Shown here: piece after piece, positions 58,549-64,000 of the stretch
How positions within the stretch are numbered: the first letter of the stretch is position 1
Layout of the letters: each line of letters begins with the position of its first letter
Assembly (NCBI RefSeq): GCF_004916975.1
Contig: NZ_STGQ01000004.1
Coordinates: forward strand, 1 to 64,000
Reading direction: 5' to 3'
From: Paenibacillus dokdonensis
GTDB lineage: Bacteria > Bacillota > Bacilli > Paenibacillales > Paenibacillaceae
DNA: 64,000 nucleotides
Made by a program: the position numbers and the translations under genes
The notes under the pieces: generated by a model
The model's input: only the letters and a program-made list of their open reading frames with translations
Told to the model about the DNA's origin: nothing
Databases searched by the model: none

Positions 58549-59748
58549 CTATCCTTCACAATAATATCTATTCGCTCCGTCCGCTTCTTCCTGCAGCTCC
58601 AACTGCGCCGCGGCCAAGCGGAATGCGGCTATACCCTCGGATAGCATGCTGACCTCATTCACATCCATTCGGTACAGTTCCGGCAGATCAGCCGCATTTT
58701 GCAATCCTGATAAACGAAGCGGGATATGCGGCCTAACTTTTCGTATGGATTCTACCTTTGTTTCTAAGCTCCCGATCATACTCTCAGACCATGAATGGCC
58801 GGAATGGCTGAGTGGACTGCTGTCCAATACGATCAGATCTGCGTACCGGGCCAGGTCCGTGGCCACTCCCTCACTAACATCGGCTCTCATCAATGCACCG
58901 ATCCTATAAGTTACCGCCCGGCGCTGATGACATAATGTTTCCTCGGCTACCCGCTCAATCAATTCATATGCATGAGTCCATTCCTCTGTATCCGCAGGAT
59001 ACGGGATCAGAATTTCCAAACGGTTCTCCATTCCCTGACGATAACAAGCCAGTGCCGCACGGAATAAAGCTTCAAGCTGAATATCACGCAAATCCAGAAG
59101 ATACACTTCTTCCAGTGGATTTTCTGGAGTCAGATCAGCACCAGACACCAAAGCAACACCCAGCACCCCTTCATCAAGATGATGAAGCATCGTTTCGATA
59201 TGCCCTTTCCACCGGTATAACAACCGTTCCCTCAATACTATACTTGGATGCTGCACGCCGCTGTGATCGGAAGAGTACTGCAGAGCCCATTCTTCAAAGA
59301 TTTCTTTGAGATGTCCGTTTCTGAGCCAATGATCCTCACGAAGCAGCAGCAAGCCTGTCGTCCCTGTCAAGCAGTCTGATTGTTCCAGCGGATAAGCCAC
59401 ATTTTCGGCAAAAATCTTCAAACTGCGCACCTCATCGCTCCATTTCAATAAGCGCTCCGGCGCTCCCCGATCCATTTGTTCCCTTGAAAAAGGTCCGGAC
59501 TCCCGCAAAATGGCACCGATTGAAAAGGGATCCGCCGCGAGAATCGCCTCTTCCTTTGTCATGGATCCAATCAGGGTCAGCTCCACAAGCGAAGCGATTT
59601 CCGGCAAGGAGCATGCCCGTGCCTGCCCTTCATCCTGCAACGACTTCCTCTCATCCCGCTGATTTACCGGATAAAACGTTTCCACAAAAGCAGACATAGA
59701 GCAGGAGCCGCTTTGGCAGCAGTTCTTCTGACACCGATCACTCTTCAT
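58549..59748 (-). CDS. PPDK C-terminal-like protein, predicted pseudoenzyme
   Basis: About 399 aa. It aligns by eye to pieces of pyruvate phosphate dikinase in order: SMTKEEAILAADP (cf. LITKEEAILRVDP), LKIFAENVAYPLEQSDCLTG with LLLLREDHWL (cf. RIWANADTPEDA... LCRTEHMFF), then LRDIQLEALFRAAL and LEILIPYPADTEEW of the PEP-binding TIM barrel, and AAFRLAAAQ (cf. RVPIARLAAAQ). Missing are the ATP-grasp domain, the swivelling phosphohistidine motif and the catalytic Cys (CGE is LSGLQ here). A Cys cluster (C6, C10, C11, C16) sits at the N-terminus. Start at ATG 59748 (site GAGGGTGG) or 59796. Function unknown. Confidence 0.6.
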   Translation of the reverse strand: MKSDRCQKNCCQSGSCSMSAFVETFYPVNQRDERKSLQDEGQARACSLPEIASLVELTLIGSMTKEEAILAADPFSIGAILRESGPFSREQMDRGAPERLLKWSDEVRSLKIFAENVAYPLEQSDCLTGTTGLLLLREDHWLRNGHLKEIFEEWALQYSSDHSGVQHPSIVLRERLLYRWKGHIETMLHHLDEGVLGVALVSGADLTPENPLEEVYLLDLRDIQLEALFRAALACYRQGMENRLEILIPYPADTEEWTHAYELIERVAEETLCHQRRAVTYRIGALMRADVSEGVATDLARYADLIVLDSSPLSHSGHSWSESMIGSLETKVESIRKVRPHIPLRLSGLQNAADLPELYRMDVNEVSMLSEGIAAFRLAAAQLELQEEADGANRYYCEG

Positions 59749-59943
59749 TTTTGGCTGTCCACCCTCTTTTCCCGGAAAAAGTGAGCCCGTTGGCATCGAG
59801 CCCTACCATACAGAATATTAGCTCCAGGTGAGAAATATACAGAATTTGCGCGGTAGTTGGCCTTTTTCTCTTAAATTCAGACCTTACGTACACCGCGAAC
59901 AAATCGAAATAAGAGTTCCCGTGAACCTGCTTATCTACTAAAA

Positions 59944-59970
59944 AGAAAAAAACCGCTCAACAGAGCGGTT
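59944..59970 (-). terminator. Terminator after metY
   Basis: Minus strand ACCGCTC-TGTT-GAGCGGT stem followed by seven T, about 25 bases after the stop at 59994. Confidence 0.85.
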
Positions 59971-59993
59971 CCTTGGCTTCACTTATTTATATA

Positions 59994-61286
59994 TTATTGC
60001 TGGCTGGCTGTAATCGCCTGCTCCAGATCATACAAAATATCATCGATAGCTTCCGTACCGATGGACAAGCGCAGCATTTCCGGATTGACACCGGCTGCAA
60101 TCTGCTCTTCTTCGGACAGCTGTTGATGCGTTGTGCTCGCCGGGTGGATGATGAGAGACTTGGAATCGCCTACGTTGGCGAGGTGGGAGAACAGCTTAAC
60201 ATTCTCGATGACTTTGCGTCCCGCTTCTTTTCCGCCCTTGATACCAAACGTCAAGATCGCACCCTGTCCCTTAGGCAGATATTTCTGTGCCAGCTCATAA
60301 GATGGATGACTCGGAAGCCCTGCATAGCTTACCCATTCGACCGCATCGTGGCTTTCCAGATACTGCGCAACCTTAAGGGCATTTGAACTGTGACGATCCA
60401 TGCGTAGATGCAATGTTTCAAGACCCTGCAGCAGCATCCATGAGTTGAATGGAGAAATCGTGGCACCCATGTCACGAAGCAGCTGTACGCGTGCTTTGAT
60501 AATATAAGCCATTGGTCCAACAGCTTCCGTATATACGACGCCATGGTAGCTTGGATCCGGTTCAGTCAGTCCCGGGAATTTACCGCTCTTTGCCCAGTCA
60601 AATTTACCGCCGTCCACAATCACGCCGCCAATGGATGTACCATGGCCGCCGATGAATTTGGTAGCCGAATGCACGACAACATCCGCGCCATGCTCAATCG
60701 GACGCAGCAGATACGGGCTTGGGAAGGTATTATCCAGGATCAGCGGAACACCATGCTCATGAGCTATATTGGCAACAGCCTCAATATCCAGCACATCCCC
60801 TTTAGGGTTACCAATCGTTTCGGCATACAGCGCTTTGGTATTCTCGTTGATTGCTGCGCGGAAGTTCTCCGGATCGCTTGCATCGACGAAATGCACTTTA
60901 ATGCCGAGCTTTGCCAGTGTTGTAGAGAACAGGTTATACGTGCCGCCATACAGTGTGGAGGATGATACGATCTCATCACCTGCACCAGCGATATTCAGTA
61001 CGGAGAAGGTGATCGCCGCCTGTCCGGATGAAGTCGCCAATGCGCCAACCCCGCCTTCCAGTGCAGCCACGCGCTGCTCAAACACATCGGTTGTCGGATT
61101 CATCAAGCGTGTATAAATATTGCCGAATTCCTTAAGCGCAAACAAATTGGCTGCATGATCAGTATCTTTGAAGCCGTATGAAGTCGTTTGATACAGCGGC
61201 ACTGCGCGTGAAAGCGTCGTTGGATCAATTTCCTGACCCGCATGCACGGCTAAGGTTTCAAATGATAATGGGCGTTCGTTGGACAT
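59994..61286 (-). CDS. metY: O-acetylhomoserine sulfhydrylase
   Basis: 430-aa PLP enzyme of the Cys/Met metabolism family, length and motifs of O-acetyl-L-homoserine sulfhydrylase. The PLP lysine is K210 in VHSATKFIGGHGTSIGG. It makes homocysteine from O-acetylhomoserine and sulfide (or methionine with methanethiol). The ATG at 61286 follows GGGAGG by 8 bases; the open frame extends 23 codons further without a better site. I searched the leader for an S-box (SAM) riboswitch and saw none. Confidence 0.93.
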   Translation of the reverse strand: MSNERPLSFETLAVHAGQEIDPTTLSRAVPLYQTTSYGFKDTDHAANLFALKEFGNIYTRLMNPTTDVFEQRVAALEGGVGALATSSGQAAITFSVLNIAGAGDEIVSSSTLYGGTYNLFSTTLAKLGIKVHFVDASDPENFRAAINENTKALYAETIGNPKGDVLDIEAVANIAHEHGVPLILDNTFPSPYLLRPIEHGADVVVHSATKFIGGHGTSIGGVIVDGGKFDWAKSGKFPGLTEPDPSYHGVVYTEAVGPMAYIIKARVQLLRDMGATISPFNSWMLLQGLETLHLRMDRHSSNALKVAQYLESHDAVEWVSYAGLPSHPSYELAQKYLPKGQGAILTFGIKGGKEAGRKVIENVKLFSHLANVGDSKSLIIHPASTTHQQLSEEEQIAAGVNPEMLRLSIGTEAIDDILYDLEQAITASQQ

Positions 61287-61418
61287 GGGTAAATCCTCCC
61301 TTTTCTCGCATGTAAAAATAGTCGCTAGCGCGCGATTTTTTTCATATTTTCTCATACTTCCCAGCGTTTGAAAAGGTAAAAAATGATAATTCCTATTAAT
61401 TTAATATGATTTAGGCAG

Positions 61419-62015
61419 TCAGCCAATTCCCAGCAGGTCGGATACCAGTGATAACACCAGCAGTCCAGCCATAATTATACTCGTCCAAAGGGCACGGCCT
61501 GATCGTGAATTCCCCGCTGCGCTGCCCAAACCAGCTTTAGCCCGTATCTGTAAAGAGCGGTAGTACATCACAGCGCCCGCGGCAATGAGAAGAATCTCTA
61601 GCAATATACTGATATAAGGCCATTTCCATAGTCCGAAACCCAGTAACGGCAAATGCCCAAGGTTCCCCGGTAATATGGGTAGATCACTGCGGTGTACCAA
61701 GAAATCAAGCAGCCAATGGCTAAACACCAGCGTGCCCATCACAACCCCACTCCGTTTACCCCAGAACTTCCAGGCGAACACACTGGCAAGAAGGGAAATA
61801 AGCAATGCTCCGGCCAAGGAATGCGTATAATCCGCATGAATAACCGATGCGCCGTATCCTCCTTCCCCCACGGGAACGATCGTTTCAACTCCGGTCAGAA
61901 GCAGAGGCACAAAAATGACATCCAGCAGCTGCGTACCAAGCATTAAAGCCCACAGCGGTGTCTCAGGCTGTCTGGATTTCACGGCAGCGGCGAGACCAAA
62001 ATGTCCTGCAAACAT
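61419..62015 (-). CDS. YdjM-like membrane metal-dependent hydrolase
   Basis: 198 aa with about five membrane helices and the metal-binding motifs of the YdjM/PF04307 family: GHFGLAAAV near the start, HADYTHSLAGALL, and FSHWLLDFLVHRSDLP. The His/Asp residues at the membrane border would bind metal; substrate unknown, and relatives are linked to biofilm or phospholipid hydrolysis only loosely. Its ATG lies 2 bases after the stop of a 30-aa gene whose last codons carry its ribosome-binding site (AGAGGGGGAA). Confidence 0.82.
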   Translation of the reverse strand: MFAGHFGLAAAVKSRQPETPLWALMLGTQLLDVIFVPLLLTGVETIVPVGEGGYGASVIHADYTHSLAGALLISLLASVFAWKFWGKRSGVVMGTLVFSHWLLDFLVHRSDLPILPGNLGHLPLLGFGLWKWPYISILLEILLIAAGAVMYYRSLQIRAKAGLGSAAGNSRSGRALWTSIIMAGLLVLSLVSDLLGIG

Positions 62016-62017
62016 CG

Positions 62018-62110
62018 TTATTCCCCCTCTTTCCGGATTGCCTGTGGAATTCGCGAATCAAGCCAACCACAGACTCCCGAGAATAAAATCACCAGTACGA
62101 TAAAGCTCAT
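62018..62110 (-). CDS. 30-aa single-helix membrane microprotein
   Basis: Very short gene with AAAGGAG 9 bases before its ATG. The product reads MSFIVLVILFSGVCGWLDSR and ends in a basic-acidic RKEGE; one membrane helix with a single cysteine. It starts 26 bases after the tetR stop and ends 2 bases before the membrane hydrolase start, so translation of the three is coupled. No family recognised; it may be a subunit of, or a translational leader for, the membrane hydrolase. Confidence 0.58.
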   Translation of the reverse strand: MSFIVLVILFSGVCGWLDSRIPQAIRKEGE

Positions 62111-62135
62111 ATGGAGCAACTCCTTTACGGATCCG

Positions 62136-62762
62136 TTATCCGATTGATTTTTTCTCCCGAAAACCAAGCAGCAGAACCTCAAATGCTTCATCAAAGGTAT
62201 CAGCCAGACGCCGCAACAGCTCCTCTGCCGTCTCCTCGGAATATTGATAGGTTCCCACAACACCGTGAAGCATGTAAAAATAAATACGGGTGCTGGCAAG
62301 CAGGCGCTCACTTCCATCCTGTAAGCCCGTGCAATTCCTTACTGCCTGCATCAACTGAGCGAACAGCAAATTTCTGATCTGGTTAATCTCCATTTCCGGA
62401 GCGGCTTCATCCACACGAACGGATTTAATCTCAAAAAATATTCTGTACATATTTCGGTTCAGCAGACAAAACCGGATAAACAGCTGACTGATGTGTTTTA
62501 AAATCGAATCCGGTTCCCCTTCTTCCAGCAGCAGATCCCCGATCGTCTGTTTTAATTCCAGTAATGAAGGCATGGAAAGCTGGTTCAGCAGGGCCTCCTT
62601 ATCCTCAAAATAAATGTAAATCGTCGTGTGGGAACAATTTGCCTCCTTGGCAATCTCGCGCATGGTTACTGCATCATATCCTCTGGCTGCAAACAGCTGG
62701 CCGGCAGCGTTCAATATATCCCGCTTGGTGTCCTCCGAACGAACATGTTTTTTTCTAGGCAT
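62136..62762 (-). CDS. TetR/AcrR family repressor
   Basis: 208 aa. N-terminal helix-turn-helix is classic: RDILNAAGQLFAARGYDAVTMREIAKEANCSHTTIYIYFEDKEALL (residues about 11-56, quoted in parts). The C-terminal ligand-binding helices are variable; the ligand is unknown. It probably represses its own promoter via two palindromes at 62803-62815 and 62836-62850, and would control the microprotein and membrane hydrolase encoded downstream in the same operon. Confidence 0.92.
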   Translation of the reverse strand: MPRKKHVRSEDTKRDILNAAGQLFAARGYDAVTMREIAKEANCSHTTIYIYFEDKEALLNQLSMPSLLELKQTIGDLLLEEGEPDSILKHISQLFIRFCLLNRNMYRIFFEIKSVRVDEAAPEMEINQIRNLLFAQLMQAVRNCTGLQDGSERLLASTRIYFYMLHGVVGTYQYSEETAEELLRRLADTFDEAFEVLLLGFREKKSIG

Positions 62763-62802
62763 TAGGTCAGAAATTCCTTTCTTGTTCGTCGCTTATTTTA
62801 AA

Positions 62803-62815
62803 TAACCACTGGTTA
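62803..62815. promoter_or_regulatory. TetR operator O2
   Basis: Palindrome TAACCACTGGTTA, arms TAACCA/TGGTTA around one base, 40 bases before the tetR ATG and downstream of the -10. Confidence 0.65.
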
Positions 62816-62832
62816 CTTATGATTATGGATAT

Positions 62833-62861
62833 AATATAACCAATGGTTATTTATTAGTCAA
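62833..62861 (-). promoter_or_regulatory. tetR operon promoter with operator O1 in the spacer
   Basis: Minus-strand -35 TTGACT (62856-62861), 17-base spacer, -10 TATATT (62833-62838). Palindrome ATAACCAATGGTTAT (62836-62850) occupies most of the spacer and part of the -10; the second copy lies 34 bases away, about three helical turns. This is a typical autorepression layout. Confidence 0.75.
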
Positions 62862-62898
62862 TACCTTTTCAGCCTAAAATTGTAAATGATTTTCGCGC

Positions 62899-62924
62899 AA
62901 AAAAAACAGCCGCATAAACGGCTG
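62899..62924 (-). terminator. Orphan minus-strand terminator
   Basis: CAGCCG-TTTATG-CGGCTG stem followed by eight T on the minus strand. No minus-strand gene is known upstream of it (62925-63275), so it may belong to a short antisense or leader RNA, or be a leftover. Confidence 0.65.
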
Positions 62925-63275
62925 CCCTAAAAAAGAATCCTGAGAGTATTGAGAGAGTTGCTGATGCCGAATTATACAAAAATTTGCATAATTCTATCAA
63001 TTGATAAGTAGTAGCTTAATTTATATAAGCTAACCTTTCAAAAGTGCAGAGAAAAGCATAGCTCTTTCTTCCTAACATTGTCAAGCGCGCGCTCGTACAA
63101 ACGAAGGAAAAAAACTTATTTTACCGCTTCACGCAACGAATAGCAGCGTTTATCGTATACTATTATTGACGATCGATTGTTTACCAACTACCATGTCACT
63201 ATACGAGGCTTATTTGAATTAATGGGTTACTTTACGTTAACAATCATTCCGTTATATGCAGGAGGGTGATTTAGC
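62925..63275. other. Region upstream of marR, no gene seen
   Basis: About 350 A/T-rich bases. It holds an imperfect 24-bp palindrome (62970-62993: AATTATACAAA with its mirror), a perfect 12-bp palindrome TATCAATTGATA (62995-63006), and a plausible SigA promoter for the MarR gene (TTGACG at 63165-63170, 17 bases, TACCAT at 63188-63193). The region might encode a small RNA ending at the orphan terminator at 62899; no protein-coding frame is supported. Confidence 0.5.
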
Positions 63276-63725
63276 TTGCATTCTTCATCCAAAGAACTAG
63301 CTAACCGATATTGTGAACTTATGGATAGGCTGCCGCGTCTTATTGACTATACGGGTATTGTCCGGCAGATGAAGCTAAGCACTACTGAAGCGTTCATTCT
63401 GCAATATCTGCAAAATAACGGCAGTCAGCGCGGCACCGACATCGTGAAGGTGACGGGTCTAACAACAAGCGCTATAACGCAAATTTGCGACAAACTGGTA
63501 CAAGAAGAACTGATTGAACGCAACCGCTCTGAAGCAGACCGGCGCTATGTGAACATTACGATTACGGGTAAAGGCTCGCATGTTCTTAAACAATTGTCCG
63601 ATATGAGCTCGGAACGTATTGTTGAAACGGTGGATCAATTTACAAATGAAGAGACGGACGAGCTGCTTGAGACCATTCGCCAATTGGGCGAATTGATCGA
63701 ATACCAGCGGAAACACCGCGAATAA
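63276..63725 (+). CDS. MarR family transcriptional regulator
   Basis: 149 aa, winged helix-turn-helix with the MarR pattern: LQNNGSQRGTDIVKVTGLTTSAITQICDKL (recognition helix about 60-80), wing RSEADRRYVNITITGKG, and C-terminal dimerisation helices. Ligand and target are unknown. It begins with a TTG preceded by GGAGGGTGA at about 8 bases. It stands alone before a bidirectional terminator, and two palindromes (62970-63006) lie upstream as candidate operators. Confidence 0.87.
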   Translation: MHSSSKELANRYCELMDRLPRLIDYTGIVRQMKLSTTEAFILQYLQNNGSQRGTDIVKVTGLTTSAITQICDKLVQEELIERNRSEADRRYVNITITGKGSHVLKQLSDMSSERIVETVDQFTNEETDELLETIRQLGELIEYQRKHRE

Positions 63726-63814
63726 ATCCCGTACCGCCCTCTCATCCGCTCAGCGGACATTGTTCTCGGATTTCCGAATATACGGCTACCCGGCAGCGGG
63801 AGCGCTAAATCATG

Positions 63815-63869
63815 AAAAAGAACAACATTGTAGCCAGCCTTTAGGGCAGCAACAAGGTTGTTCTTTTTG
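63815..63869. terminator. Bidirectional terminator (marR / arginase)
   Basis: AAAAAGAACAAC...GTTGTTCTTTTT arms with an inner TTGT/ACAA extension, between convergent genes. Confidence 0.8.
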
Positions 63870-63876
63870 TCATATA

Positions 63877-64000
63877 TCAGAGGATCCGGCTGCCGAATAA
63901 GGAGCCGATTAGCTCCACAGCCAGCTTCGACGTCTGATTATTCCGGTCCAGGAGCGGATTCACCTCTACAAACTCGGCAGAAGTAATCCGTCCGGATTCA
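63877..64000 (-). CDS. rocF: Arginase, C-terminal end (partial)
   Basis: Only the last about 41 codons are in the window; the gene continues past the right edge. They encode a tail with SAEFVEVNPLLDRNNQTSKL and AVELIGSLFGSRIL before a TGA stop, typical of the arginase C-terminus (final helix and the conserved VNPxLDxxNxT). Arginase hydrolyses arginine to ornithine and urea with two Mn ions. It is terminated by the hairpin at 63815. Confidence 0.85.
   Translation of the reverse strand, partial: ESGRITSAEFVEVNPLLDRNNQTSKLAVELIGSLFGSRIL

Noticed and set aside
61287..61418. S-box (SAM) riboswitch for metY
   Set aside because: The leader is too short and lacks the conserved S-box blocks.
1..64000. 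CRISPR arrays, tRNA genes and prophage
   Set aside because: No regularly spaced direct repeats, no tRNA cloverleaf sequence and no phage structural genes were seen.

Overview
The window looks like a chromosomal segment of a spore-forming Bacillota, most likely a Paenibacillus or close relative (inference). Support: a YyaC-type sporulation protein, transamidation-type gatCAB, a YgxA-YgzB-PerR neighbourhood beside a 16S rRNA gene (the order I recall from the B. subtilis rrnD region), strong Gram-positive Shine-Dalgarno sequences, and an SigB-RsbW-RsbV partner-switch locus. Nearly all genes lie on the minus strand, as does the rRNA operon at the left edge. The window is essentially core chromosome; the only clear mobile element is one IS1182-like insertion sequence.

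Layout. 1-460: 5' end of a 16S rRNA gene with boxA-like leader and tandem promoters. 0.5-4.4 kb: ygxA, ygzB, an SH3b/GH18 cell-wall hydrolase and perR. 4.4-8 kb: membrane/DUF4097 pair, MgtC-like protein, acetyltransferase. 8-11.3 kb: gatCAB operon. 11.4-20.3 kb: housekeeping and unknown genes (MBL hydrolase, thioredoxin-like, DedA, a GC-rich O-antigen-ligase/TPR gene, methyltransferase, alpha/beta hydrolase, YyaC). 20.4-25.3 kb: DUF1128, pirin, asparaginase, small stress-type membrane proteins, CorA. 25.4-34.6 kb: sigB-rsbW-rsbV preceded by a hybrid kinase, a CheR methyltransferase, a 1221-aa multi-receiver hybrid kinase and a receiver-PP2C phosphatase, i.e. the parts list of the Bacillus cereus RsbK/RsbM/RsbY pathway. 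34.7-36.8 kb: general-stress genes. 36.85-38.82 kb: the IS. 38.8-49 kb: envelope proteins, a CDF transporter, ABC-F, MBL hydrolase and a cytochrome bd operon with two tiny membrane-protein genes. 49-52.2 kb: CvfC-like protein and a lysine riboswitch driving a LysP-type permease. 52-64 kb: transglutaminase-like protein, KDPG aldolase, trxB-glutaredoxin, a P1B-4 metal ATPase, a PPDK-derived pseudoenzyme, metY, a TetR/microprotein/membrane-hydrolase operon, a MarR regulator, and the 3' end of an arginase gene.

How it fits together. Six promoters across the window share a GTTTCA-N14-GGTTAA-like pattern (allowing 1-2 changes): they precede rsbV, a GlsB/YtxH pair, a YflT-like general stress gene, a DUF948 gene, a DUF1328 gene and a small secreted protein. 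This suggests that the SigB encoded here drives a local regulon, with the hybrid kinases, CheR and PP2C protein as its input arm. PerR is encoded at the left; Fur/PerR-type boxes lie on the trxB promoter (a perfect 7-1-7 box) and upstream of the P1B-4 ATPase, linking metal/peroxide sensing to thiol redox and metal efflux. Four genes of 30-59 aa (cydS-like, a pre-cydA microprotein, a 30-aa gene between tetR and a membrane hydrolase, and a basic 59-aa protein), a 54-aa DUF1328 gene and an edge-truncated arginase are included although easily missed.
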